64,000 nt of DNA from Synechococcales cyanobacterium GL140_1_metabat_312 (GTDB lineage Bacteria > Cyanobacteriota > Cyanobacteriia > Leptolyngbyales > Leptolyngbyaceae). The stretch is from contig JANXWB010000044.1 of NCBI GenBank assembly GCA_025351345.1, forward strand, positions 1-64,000. The letters run 5' to 3'. Below the pieces are notes generated by a model. It saw only the letters and a program-made list of their open reading frames with translations. It did no database searches and was not told where the DNA came from. Made by a program: the position numbers and the translations under genes. This document shows positions 18,657-28,400 of the stretch, piece after piece. Position 1 is the first letter of the stretch. Each line of letters opens with the position of its first letter.

Positions 18657-18847
18657 ATCTCTATAACTACAAATAGATGTAAGAATTTATACGATCGCCT
18701 TTGAATCTATCGTATTAAATAATAATATCAATTCATTAAACTGAACCCGATCGGGCTTCACAACTCAACCCTGCCAAAACCAAATGCAAAAAATATAGTG
18801 TTATGGAAAAGAATTGCGATCGTCCTACTCAACACTAACTATCAATA

Positions 18848-19729
18848 CTAGTTCAAACTCTTCCAATACCGGGTTCCCACGATCGATAAAAAGCTCGCAT
18901 AGCCGATCGCCTGCAATAAATACAAATTCTGCGTATAGCCAAATAACGCCTTCAAAATCAAACCTGGAAATTGATTATCTGGCAGCCGATCGCTCAAATC
19001 CCACACCATTGGCCCCAGCAAACAAGATGCATTCTCGCCCCAACAAAAACGATGCCATTGCGGATCAATTTGATTAAGTAATCCCAAACTCAGCTCAGTC
19101 TTTCTAAATGCCGTCACCACCAACCCCGCCACAATCAACAGCAAAACTGTCCCCATAATTTTAAAAAACAAGCCTAAATTAATTCGTCGTCCACCCTTAA
19201 AAATCAACAACCCGATCGCCGTCGCCCCCGCCAACCCCGCGATCGCTCCCACCGCCGGAATCCAACCTTGATTGAGTTGCGTCCCCAAAAACAAAACCGT
19301 CTCAACCCCTTCCCGCAACACCGCCACAAACACTAACCCAAACACGCCCCACGAAGTATTCTCCGCTAACGCCGCCTGCACCGATTGCTCCACTCCAGCC
19401 TTCAACCCCTTCGCCTGTTGCGTCATCCAAATCAACATCCAACTCAAAAGACCGATCGCCACGATCGCAATTCCGCCCTGCAACGCCTGTTTGACCGCCG
19501 GACCATAGACCCAACTTGACAACCCCAATTGTTGAAGTCCAAAATTAACGCCAATTCCCAAAAGCAAACTGACCCCAAGGCCCGCAAACACCCCTTGATA
19601 AACAGCCCCATTCAAATGACTCGCATTTGCTTTACCGAGGCAAGCTAAAACAATACCTACCACCAGCGCCGCTTCAACCCCTTCACGTAGCGTAATCAGA
19701 AAAACAGGCAAAGCCGCAGTGAAATCCAT
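18848..19729 (-). CDS. FTR1/EfeU-family high-affinity iron permease
   Basis: A 293-residue membrane protein with seven predicted helices and two REGVE iron-transport motifs (residues 15-19 and 139-143), the signature of FTR1/EfeU permeases in which the Glu residues carry iron across the membrane. In EfeUOB systems it works with a periplasmic cupredoxin/M75 protein and a peroxidase, but neither is adjacent here, so the mode of iron delivery is open. It is convergent with mysD. The codon pattern is C-rich in wobble positions compared with the mys genes. Confidence 0.9.
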   Translation of the reverse strand: MDFTAALPVFLITLREGVEAALVVGIVLACLGKANASHLNGAVYQGVFAGLGVSLLLGIGVNFGLQQLGLSSWVYGPAVKQALQGGIAIVAIGLLSWMLIWMTQQAKGLKAGVEQSVQAALAENTSWGVFGLVFVAVLREGVETVLFLGTQLNQGWIPAVGAIAGLAGATAIGLLIFKGGRRINLGLFFKIMGTVLLLIVAGLVVTAFRKTELSLGLLNQIDPQWHRFCWGENASCLLGPMVWDLSDRLPDNQFPGLILKALFGYTQNLYLLQAIGYASFLSIVGTRYWKSLN

Positions 19730-19836
19730 AGGATTGAGAATTAAGTAATTGATATGAATACGCTATCCATAGTTTGACGTAAATTTAAGTTGAATGCAAA
19801 CTTCAAAAACATTCATGCCAATATTTATCATCGCTA

Positions 19837-22194
19837 CTACAACAAGACAAAAAGACCAACTCCGACAAACACCCCGCCAATCAAAATCGACCAAACCTGA
19901 TGTCCGCCTGACAGCACACCCTGCCCCGTCCGTGCCGCCTCCACATCCAGCCACATCGTTGCCCCGCGCCGCAGCCAGCCTGAAACCATCACCTCTTGCC
20001 CCACATACCGCACCAAAGTTCGATTCCCAAAAAACTCCCGCAACCATAATCCGATCGGACCCAAACTCGCCCCAACATGTAACTTAATCCGATCGCCCGA
20101 GGCCATCTCAATCCATAAATCTTGGCCCAACCAATTCGCCACGCCCGATCGGCCTTGGAGCTTGCCCTCAAGCATTACCAGTTGCGGTTTTAGCAGTATC
20201 GCATTCGCTTGAGCCAACGAATCAATCAATGCCTCATTTTCAACATTCAATGCTTCCGAACCCGCCGCATTCAAATGAGACCGATCGCAGCGACTCATTG
20301 CTGTCGAGAGTTCTGGGAAAAAACGATTAAATCGCATCCAAGTTCCCGCACCAAACCCAATCATCGGCAATCCTAAAAACAAACTATAGTCACTGCCCAA
20401 CCAGGCCAATTGTCTCTGCCCCACCCAATACAATATCCAACCCAATCCCCAGGCCAGCCATGCCAATCCATAGGCTGCGATCGCCCAAACGAAAGGAGTT
20501 GCCCAAGTCCGAATCGACTGACTCGGCAATCTGGTCAGTGATTTTGGTCCAGAAAAAAGAGGGGCTAAATTCCAGTGAGATGCGATCGTCCCGAGTTGGA
20601 TCAATCGGGTTTCTGTGGGCCGTTGAGATTGATTAATGGCCCACCAAAATTCCACAGATCTCAATGGGACGGTTGTACAGTCGCGTAAGCTCACAGTCAA
20701 CAAATTCTCAAACCCTTCCAATACAAATGTCCCAAACGATCGCTGAACAATTACATCTGCCGTCCATGATCGCAATTGCAATACCGTACTCGTGAGACCA
20801 TTCGGATTGCCCGTCAAATTACAAACCTTCCGATCGCCCTCTTCTGAACGTAATCGGGACAACCCAAACCCCATCCAGCGCAAAAATGCAAAAACACCAT
20901 AGCTAATTGCTGCGATCGTCGCAAAAAACAATCCTGCAATTTTCCAAATCCAAGGCAACACAAATAATGATTGGGGTTGTAACGCTAAAGTTAGAAACCG
21001 ATCGCCCAATTTAGAACATTCCCAATAAACGGTATGAGGCAAAAGCGCCAATGTTGTCGTCGAAGCCAAAATCGCTGTCGTCCAATTGGCCAAATTATTC
21101 ACTTCAATTGTATAGAGTGTCGCAATCTCAGCATCTTGAAAGCCCTCCAACAATGCCCGACTCACCGCAATCGTTTGGTGCATCGGCAAAACGCCATAAC
21201 TCAAAGCCAACGGCAAATCTGTCTCAATAATTTCTAAGCGAGGCAAGGCCATTTTTGCATCCTTACACCCACGCTGAAGCACCCGATAGGCTTCGGGACT
21301 ATAGTGGGAAAGCTGACTCGTCGAAAGAGTTTTCACCTTACCCGATCGATTCAGTTGCCAGCGAATAATCCACGGACTCACGGCAATTGCCCCGATCGCC
21401 AACAAGGTCAGATTCAGCCAAGGAATTTCGATGGCCATCGGTTGCTGCGACTCCAAAAACGGCAGCGTATTTCGTATCGATCCCAAGATCTGAGCACTCC
21501 ACTGCAAGCTCCCAATCAACGCCGCCGGAATGCCCACCAGCCCCGCGATCGTCAACAATTGAATGAGGGGTAAATTTAAATTTTTCGTTTCTTTTAATGG
21601 ACTCCACTGGGTCGAACGATCGTAAGGTTGCGCCGGATCAAAGACCCTATTGGTTGAATGATGGTCTGTAACGGATAGATCTGCCGAATTAGCCTGAAAA
21701 TCATTACCGCCACTCGAAGTTCCAGGAGATGCCCCGATCGCACCATCAGATATTTCACCCGATGTCCCCCCAGATATTCCACCCGATGTTCGACGACGGC
21801 GTTCTGGGCGTGGCGCATTTTCATCAAAAGCCATAAATCCAGTGTCGTGGCTCGTGGCTTGGGGCGTATCTGTAGATGAAGATCTCTTCCAATGAGTCGG
21901 CTGAGTTGTCCCAGTGCCATCCATCGCCGCCAATTGAGCGTTAGCCCAATCATTCACCTTAGAATTGCGAACAAGAGTTAAAGGACCAACCATCTTGCGG
22001 GCGATCGCTAGATTTCCAGCTCGTTGATGCAGCGTCACAAGACCCATTTGAGCCTTCCAACCGTCACTCGTATCCACCATTCCCGCCTGCTCCAAATCTG
22101 CAATGACTTGAGTGAGGTGCTGGAAAGCTGTGCTGTCGTCGCCTTGAGAAAGGGACTGTAGACCGCGTTGGAGCAGTTGGGAAATTTCCGACAT
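19837..22194 (-). CDS. M48-like membrane protein with lost HExxH site
   Basis: A 785-residue protein. The N-terminal TPR-like helices (1-90, LLQRGLQSLSQGDDSTAFQHLTQVI) are followed by a low-complexity linker, several membrane segments and an M48-like region (about 295-420: YSPEAYRVLQRGCKDAKMALPRLEII...YGVLPMHQTIAVSRALLEGF). Where M48 peptidases have HELGH, this protein reads TIEVN (about residues 362-366), so the zinc site is gone and it is unlikely to be a protease. The C-terminal part (about 650-785) has a beta-rich domain (GVANWLGQDLWIEMASG) and a last membrane helix. ATG 22194 is preferred over 22290, which adds 32 unlikely residues. Confidence 0.7.
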   Translation of the reverse strand: MSEISQLLQRGLQSLSQGDDSTAFQHLTQVIADLEQAGMVDTSDGWKAQMGLVTLHQRAGNLAIARKMVGPLTLVRNSKVNDWANAQLAAMDGTGTTQPTHWKRSSSTDTPQATSHDTGFMAFDENAPRPERRRRTSGGISGGTSGEISDGAIGASPGTSSGGNDFQANSADLSVTDHHSTNRVFDPAQPYDRSTQWSPLKETKNLNLPLIQLLTIAGLVGIPAALIGSLQWSAQILGSIRNTLPFLESQQPMAIEIPWLNLTLLAIGAIAVSPWIIRWQLNRSGKVKTLSTSQLSHYSPEAYRVLQRGCKDAKMALPRLEIIETDLPLALSYGVLPMHQTIAVSRALLEGFQDAEIATLYTIEVNNLANWTTAILASTTTLALLPHTVYWECSKLGDRFLTLALQPQSLFVLPWIWKIAGLFFATIAAISYGVFAFLRWMGFGLSRLRSEEGDRKVCNLTGNPNGLTSTVLQLRSWTADVIVQRSFGTFVLEGFENLLTVSLRDCTTVPLRSVEFWWAINQSQRPTETRLIQLGTIASHWNLAPLFSGPKSLTRLPSQSIRTWATPFVWAIAAYGLAWLAWGLGWILYWVGQRQLAWLGSDYSLFLGLPMIGFGAGTWMRFNRFFPELSTAMSRCDRSHLNAAGSEALNVENEALIDSLAQANAILLKPQLVMLEGKLQGRSGVANWLGQDLWIEMASGDRIKLHVGASLGPIGLWLREFFGNRTLVRYVGQEVMVSGWLRRGATMWLDVEAARTGQGVLSGGHQVWSILIGGVFVGVGLFVLL

Positions 22195-22346
22195 AAGCTG
22201 AATACCTATCGATAACCCTGAAAGATTCGCACGGTGATTTTCAATTCGCCCTTCTAGGATACCCAACTTCCCGCAGGTGGGTCGTCTCAAAATGCTAAGG
22301 TAATCAACAACCAGCGGGCCGAATTAACCAGCGTGATGAATTTTTT

Positions 22347-22700
22347 ATGAGTCTTCAAGTTTACGGAATCCCAAATTGTGGCACCTGCAAAAAAGCGCTA
22401 ACTTGGCTAACTGGCAATAATATTGACCACGAGTTTATCAATTCCCGCGAAATTCAAATTCCCAAAGAAACGATCGCGAGTTGGGTTGCATCCCTCGGTA
22501 ACAAGCCGATGCGTAATACTTCCGGACAATCTTATCGATCGTTAACTGAGGAAAAAGATCAATGGGATGATGATCAATGGGTGTCGGCCTTTACCCAAGA
22601 CACCATGCTATTGAAGCGCCCACTTTTTGTGAAAGATGGCATTGCCGTTGCCGTTGGATTTCGGGATCCTGATGGGGTTCGTCAAGCGATTTTAGGATGA
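22347..22700 (+). CDS. ArsC/Spx-family thioredoxin-fold protein
   Basis: A 117-residue protein with the ArsC/Spx fold. The redox motif is CGTCKKAL (Cys11 and Cys14), followed by INSREIQIPKETIASWV and the family's LLKRPLFVKDGIAVAVGF segment. Spx/YffB/ArsC-like members are annotated either as glutaredoxin-type arsenate reductases or as regulators. The CxxC spacing and the length fit the Spx/MgsR/YffB side, but the substrate is unknown. It is divergent from the M48-like gene and 27 bases upstream of the dehydrogenase, perhaps in one transcript. Confidence 0.8.
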   Translation: MSLQVYGIPNCGTCKKALTWLTGNNIDHEFINSREIQIPKETIASWVASLGNKPMRNTSGQSYRSLTEEKDQWDDDQWVSAFTQDTMLLKRPLFVKDGIAVAVGFRDPDGVRQAILG

Positions 22701-22727
22701 GATGCTTTTACCTGAGAGGGGTTTCAC

Positions 22728-23669
22728 ATGAATAAGGTGCTTGCGGTTGTGGTTGATCCAAGTGCGATCGGACGGCTGAAGCTTGCAACCGTTGAGCCGC
22801 CTATTTCGTTGCCCCATGAGTCGATCGTTTCGGTTCATGCCGTATCGGTGAATCGGGGTGAAATTCGTCGAGCACAAAACGCTAAGGCAGGCGATCGGAT
22901 TGGCTGGGATTTTGCAGGAACTGTGGACCGATCGGCAGCGGACGGCTCTGGGTTTGCCGTTGGAACTCGCGTGGTCGGTTTTTTGGCAACGGGTGCATGG
23001 TCTGAATCGATCGCAGTGCCTACAACAGCTTTAGCTGCCATCCCCGATGACATCTCCATGGAGGTCGCCTGTACATTGCCGATCGCGGGTTTAACGGCAT
23101 TATTTGCCTTAGAAAAAGCGGGATCAATTCTGGGTAAAAACGTCCTGATTACTGGAGCATCCGGCGGAGTTGGTCATCTGGCCTGCCAGTTGGCGCGGGC
23201 TTCGGGAGCGATCGTCACCGCTCAAGTCCGTAGACCCGAACAATCCGCATTTGCCCTAGCCTCTGGCGCACATCAAGTGGTTTTAGGGAATGCGTTCAAC
23301 CCGGATCACTTCTTTGATTTGGTATTAGATTCGGTGGGCGATCGACTCCTGACTACGGCGATTAAACAACTGGCAAAAGATGGAATTCTGGTTACATTTG
23401 GTGCAACAGCGGGCCAAGAATCAACCCTAGATATCGCTAGTTTTTATGGCAAAGGCGGATTGAATCTCTACGGCTTTATTCTGTTTCATGAAGTTCTCAG
23501 AAATCCCATAAATCTTGGCTTAACGCGTCTGCTGGCCTTAGTTCAACAGGGTGTTTTAACGCCACATATCGATCGTTCTATGCCTTGGGAACAAGTGGGA
23601 AATGTGGCTCAAGACTTAACCGATCGCGTGTTTTTAGGAAAAGCCGTGCTGCGAGTACGAGACGATTAA
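22728..23669 (+). CDS. Zinc-free quinone-oxidoreductase-like dehydrogenase (MDR superfamily)
   Basis: A 313-residue medium-chain dehydrogenase/reductase. The GroES-like N-domain (1-115, GWDFAGTVDRSAADGSGFAVGTRVVGF) is followed by a Rossmann domain with VLITGASGGVGHLACQLARASGA (about 136-160) binding NADPH. DLVLDSVGDRLL and LVTFGATAG are also typical. The catalytic-zinc Cys/His ligands of alcohol dehydrogenases are absent, so it belongs to the quinone oxidoreductase/enoyl reductase group. The substrate cannot be inferred. Confidence 0.85.
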   Translation: MNKVLAVVVDPSAIGRLKLATVEPPISLPHESIVSVHAVSVNRGEIRRAQNAKAGDRIGWDFAGTVDRSAADGSGFAVGTRVVGFLATGAWSESIAVPTTALAAIPDDISMEVACTLPIAGLTALFALEKAGSILGKNVLITGASGGVGHLACQLARASGAIVTAQVRRPEQSAFALASGAHQVVLGNAFNPDHFFDLVLDSVGDRLLTTAIKQLAKDGILVTFGATAGQESTLDIASFYGKGGLNLYGFILFHEVLRNPINLGLTRLLALVQQGVLTPHIDRSMPWEQVGNVAQDLTDRVFLGKAVLRVRDD

Positions 23670-23725
23670 AACAACATTTAAGAACCGATCTAAGAATCAA
23701 TCTAAGAATCAATCTAAGAACCTCG

Positions 23726-24832
23726 TTACACCATGCCCCATAGCTCAGGATTAACCTGAATTTGCACACTATTCATCTTGCTTTTTCCGGGCAACTCTTG
23801 GGCACTCATAATGAATTTTTCTTGTTTCAATCCTTCGATCGTTCGCCAAAAAATCTGATTATTTCGAGAACTATTACTGCCTAGTAAATCCAAATTATTA
23901 AACAATCCTTGCTTCGACAAAATCATATATTGCCCATCTGACAGCAATCCCCACGCCACCCGACTGGCCAAATAAATCAACAACCGCATCCGATAATCAT
24001 TTTTAGCATTGCCTCCCAGCCGTTGAGACAAATCTACAGTGTTAGGAAACAATATCCGACTCGTCGTCCCATCCCGCCGACAATTCAGATCCACTGTATA
24101 GCGCTCCGCCATCTCAAAACTCATATCCGCTGCCCGAAACAAATCAAAGCCCGAAGCCGATCGTTCTGGGACAAAATCCACAATCTTCAATAGCGATCGG
24201 ACCTCCACCTTCCGACTCGCACTTTCCCCTGCCGCTTTCCCCAACATAATGGCCCTCGGGTACACCAGCTCCACCCGATGCAGCGCCACCAGATCTTGAT
24301 GCACCTGCGATCGGACTTTCGAGGCAAATCCACCGTCTTTTGTCCGGGTGTAGCCCAGCGCCATTAACAAGTCATCAGAATTCACTGTCACCTGTCCAGA
24401 AGCCGACGTACCTTGCTGATAACAATATAAGAGAATTGCCAGTTGCCGAGGATTGAGAAACGTCATCAGGGAGGTCAGCCAGCGCCGTTGCGATCGTTGC
24501 TGTACCCCCGCCAATCCCTGACTCAGGCCCTTATTAACACAAGCCGACCAGTCCATCTGTTCAAGCGCAATCGGCAATGTTGTAAGGGCTTCCGGTGAAA
24601 GACTTTCAATCGCAATCCGCCGCACGAGTCCCAACTCTCCATCCTCACTCGACTCCACTCGCATCTCTAAAAAAGCATCCTCACCGTCCCTCCGCACCAG
24701 TGGTGACCGTAAGTTAGGGTTTCGCAAGGGAATGCTCGCACGAGACACTAGCCGTAGTAGATGGCCATCCACGGCAAAGCTTCCGGATGAGCCATTGACA
24801 GAAGTCTTAGATGAAGGAATAGGGTGCGACAC
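23726..24832 (-). CDS. Unrecognised protein divergent from the CyRepA1-like gene
   Basis: A 368-residue soluble protein of unknown family. The middle (about 130-200: LNPRQLAILLYCYQQGT..., DDLLMALGYTRTKDGGFASKVRSQVHQDLVALHRVELVY) has the helix pattern of a winged-helix DNA-binding domain of the kind seen in replication initiators and phage regulators. A second helical unit lies near 290-350 (YLASRVAWGLL..., FWRTIEGLKQEKFIM). It faces the CyRepA1-like gene across the iteron-bearing spacer, so a role in replication or its control is a reasonable inference only. There are no membrane segments. Confidence 0.6.
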   Translation of the reverse strand: MSHPIPSSKTSVNGSSGSFAVDGHLLRLVSRASIPLRNPNLRSPLVRRDGEDAFLEMRVESSEDGELGLVRRIAIESLSPEALTTLPIALEQMDWSACVNKGLSQGLAGVQQRSQRRWLTSLMTFLNPRQLAILLYCYQQGTSASGQVTVNSDDLLMALGYTRTKDGGFASKVRSQVHQDLVALHRVELVYPRAIMLGKAAGESASRKVEVRSLLKIVDFVPERSASGFDLFRAADMSFEMAERYTVDLNCRRDGTTSRILFPNTVDLSQRLGGNAKNDYRMRLLIYLASRVAWGLLSDGQYMILSKQGLFNNLDLLGSNSSRNNQIFWRTIEGLKQEKFIMSAQELPGKSKMNSVQIQVNPELWGMV

Positions 24833-24966
24833 GGGAATAACACTCTCGGGACGACAATGACTTGACCAAGAATAGAACCAACCACACTACATCTAGCGTA
24901 GTGACTCGTCAGTTCACATAGCATACCCCGTATTTAGTCCGTGTGTAGATATAGCGTCGGAGGAAA

Positions 24967-25270
24967 TCCATAACGGCTGCGTCCGATTTTACCCGATCGA
25001 CCTGTTCCTTTGCCGTCTAGTGATCCCTTAAATTTGGATCCAGAAAATAGCCTCTTTCCGTAACGCCATCGTCTAAATTCAGTTCTCCACTGATCCCCAC
25101 ATTTGAGGGTGAACGATCGCCCAGCCTACTGCCCGATCGCGAGAGCAATCCGTTACACCTGCGTCTAGAAAAAATAGATTTATCAGCCATTCAATTTTGT
25201 CGTCCATAACACGATTGTCTAAATAGATCCGTAACACGATCGGATCACTCAGCCATAACGCCTGTGGATC
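24967..25270 (+). repeat. Six iteron-like direct repeats, candidate replication origin
   Basis: Copies begin at 24967, 25057, 25149, 25203, 25228 and 25252, all on the plus strand, each about 19-22 bases. Approximate consensus is TCCRTAACRCCWKCGTCTA. Copies 2, 3 and 4 are the fullest (TCCGTAACGCCATCGTCT, TCCGTTACACCTGCGTCT, TCCATAACACGATTGTCT). Copies 5 and 6 keep the CCRTAAC core and end in GGATC. The last three are spaced 24-25 bases apart, near two helical turns. A DnaA-box-like TGTGGAT (25263-25269) overlaps copy 6. The array lies directly upstream of the replication protein gene, as in iteron plasmids. Confidence 0.65.
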
Positions 25271-25314
25271 GGTTTTTTGCCCCTCTTGAGATCTTGAAGG
25301 AGGAATGTTAACTT

Positions 25315-25440
25315 ATGGCCGTTGAGGTCTTCTACCACAGGCTAATAAATTGCAAGCTACCACCTTGTAATTTCAGCATTGGGATAGGTACCGCTGGGTC
25401 ATCACATGGTCATCCCATCCCGCTTTGTGAAAAGTTTTAA
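25315..25440 (+). CDS. Possible 41-aa leader peptide upstream of and overlapping the rep gene
   Basis: ATG 25315 sits 10 bases after AAGGAGGA, the best ribosome site in this region. The frame runs 41 codons and stops at 25440, overlapping the start of the replication protein in another frame. The peptide (MAVEVFYHRLINCKLPPCNF...) has no recognisable family. Such an overlapping leader could couple or limit rep translation, as copy-control leaders do in some plasmids. This is inference. Confidence 0.35.
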   Translation: MAVEVFYHRLINCKLPPCNFSIGIGTAGSSHGHPIPLCEKF

Positions 25441-28400
25441 CCAATTTTTTTCAAAGCAAAACCCCTTTAGCTTCCCTACCACAGTTAGCTCAAGGGGTAA
25501 TTGTTCAACCTTGTCATCCCAATTTGCGGTTGGGATATCTGTCCTTATGTCTAGAAATTGTATCAGAGGTTGTGGCTCTAGCATAGAGTTGCGATCAAAT
25601 TCACATTTGAATTCGTTATCAATCAAACCGTCACTAAAATCTCCCTCTAATTCGTCAATTTCGCGATCGGTACTCAGTCGATCGATTTTGAGCAAACGGG
25701 TTGCAAAAGATCATGAACAGGAATGGTTAGACAGCGGCGTAGATGGACAAATTATTCATCTCAATGTTCAAACGTTGATCGACTCTGAAGTGGATGAACA
25801 TTGCCGGGAGATGCGATATCCCATTGCAGAACGATTGAATTGGAATGCGAGACAATCAAAGAATCGGACATTGCGAGGTTGGTGGGTTAGTGGAATTGAT
25901 CCTTTGACCAATTGGCAACAAATGCTGTGGGGACGGTTTAAACCAGATGCCGCAACTCCAGTTATTACTCCGACCACGGGAAAGGCTGCAAAGTATTTAA
26001 GTCCTAGTCTGGGCAAAGGTTCAAGTCGTTTAGTATTGCTGGATGTCCCCTCTTCTGTATGGCAGCGGGTGGCCGATCGGTACCAGATTTCGATTAAACG
26101 TAGTGATACTCGAACAGGATTTTGGAGTTGGGTGCAGCGCAATGCGGTTCCGGTGGTTTTGACGGAGGGGGAAAAAAAGGCAGGATGCTTGTTGACAGCG
26201 GGTTATGCAGCGATCGCATTGCCAGGAATATTTGGTGGGTATCGTAAAGAGAACAATCAATTGATTCCTGAATTGGCAATTTTTACAGAAATCCCCCGTA
26301 GTTTTTTGATTTGTTTTGATTATGAGTCACGCCTTCATGTTGCTCAACAGGTCAATAATGCGATCGGATGTTTGGGGCATTTGTTGTCCCGCCCAGTTCA
26401 GAATAATAATGATCACTCTAATAATCATGCCAATGTCAGACGATCGATCGTTAAGGTGGTTGAATTGCCGGGTCCAGAGAAGGGCGTGGATGATTTTATT
26501 GTGGGCCGCAGTGCGATTGAATTTGATGCCGTTGTCGGGAACTCGATGCGGTTTGAACATTGGCAGCAGAGTCAAGCTTGGAAACTAACCTATAGCGCTT
26601 CTCAGATCGTCAATCTCCCGTTTTTGTCAGGGGTGAATTACCCCAGTTCTGGATTAATCTGTGTTAAAAGTCCTAAGGGCACCGGAAAAACAACGGCATT
26701 GCGATCGTTTTTAGTCCAGCCTCCGCAAGCCGATCGTAAAGTATTGGTGATTACCCATCGAATTCAATTGGGGCGAGCAATTTGTCAAGGATTAGGATTG
26801 CCTTGGGTGAGTCAAATCAAAGACAATGCAAGCCTAGGAATGAATGGCTATGGATTGTGTGTCGATTCGTTATATGCGACCTCCCAAGCGAATTTTATGC
26901 CGGAGGATTGGGCAAATTCTATTGTCATTTTGGATGAGGTGGAGCAAGTAATATGGCACGCCCTTAATAGTCCAACCTGTGCGAATACTCGCGTTAAAAT
27001 TTTGGAGACATTGAGAGAATTGATTCAAATGGTATTGAATTCTGGCGGCGTAGTGATTGCTCAGGATGCAGATTTATCAAACATTAGTATTGAATATCTA
27101 TTAAGTTTATTAGATGAACCCCTAGAACCTTGGGTCTTAATCAATCAATGGCATGGCGATCGATTCATCCAAACCCAGTTTTATGACACTCAAAATCCGG
27201 CTGCTTTGATTTTTCAAATGGAGCGTATTATTGAGACGGGTCCAGTTTATGTTTGTTTGGATTCTCAAAAGGTAAAAGGGCGTTGGAGTTCGAGAAATTT
27301 AGAAACTTATTTTTCCGATCGATTTCCTGAAAAACGGATTCTACGAGTTGATAGTGAAACCGTGGTCGATCGGACTCATCCGGCCAATGGCATTGCTAAT
27401 AATATCAATGCTGTGATGCAGCAATATGACATTGTATTGGCAACTCCAACAATAGGGACGGGAGTTTCAATTGATATTGACAATCATTTTGTGGCGGTCT
27501 TTGCTATTTTTAATGGCGTGATGTCGGATACTGAATCCCGACAAGCCTTGGCACGCGTCCGCTCGTTGGTGCCGCGCTATATTTGGGTATCAAGCTATGG
27601 TTTGGGGAAAATTGGTAATGGTAGTTCTTATTATCGGGAGTTAGTAAGGTCCACTACAAAAGCTGTTCGGTACAATATAATGCTGCTGAGAGAAGTAGAT
27701 TTTGATGTCGATCGAGGCACTGATCCAGTCACATTGCGTACTTGGTCAAAAATGGCGGCTCGGGTGAATTTATCTTTGAATCGCTACCGGATGGAAATGT
27801 ATAGAGGGCTAGAAAGAGAGGGCCATAGGATAACCACTGTGACGGATAATCCTATAGAAATTCTGGGTGATGCCTATAGTCTGGAGGCTCAGTATGATTT
27901 GTTGATGGGAACGCGAGAAGTTGCGGGATTTGAATATCTAGACCTTCGCCATGATTCTGAGGAAATTGAACATATTTACAATACAATAGCGCAAGTGCGT
28001 GAAGAGAATAAGCAAGCGGAGGCAGAGGCTATTGCTGGTTCTATGGAACATTGCTCCGATCAATCTGATTTGCCTATGATGGATCAACGCTATAGTCAGC
28101 GTAAACAGGAATTAAAGGGTCGGTATGTGGTGAATGTTACGCCAGATCTTCAAATTAAAGATTCGGAAGGTTGGTATCCCCAATTGCGATTGCATTATTA
28201 TTTGATTCACGATCCGCTTTTCGTTCGATTACGCGATCGTAAGCTGTTGGATTCTATGTTGCAACAGGGCAATGGGAGGTTAGCATTACAAGATGTGAAA
28301 TTGATAACCGCTCAAGTTGAAATGCTGAGAGCGTTAGATTTAGCCGTACTGTTTGATCCCGATCGGAGGACGCGAACGACGGATGAGGATATGCAAAAAT

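Noticed and set aside
25402-25695. 97-codon minus-strand frame opposite the rep N-terminus
   Set aside because: It starts at TTG with no ribosome site and is fully antisense. Acidic composition alone is not enough; noted only as part of the rep-start ambiguity.
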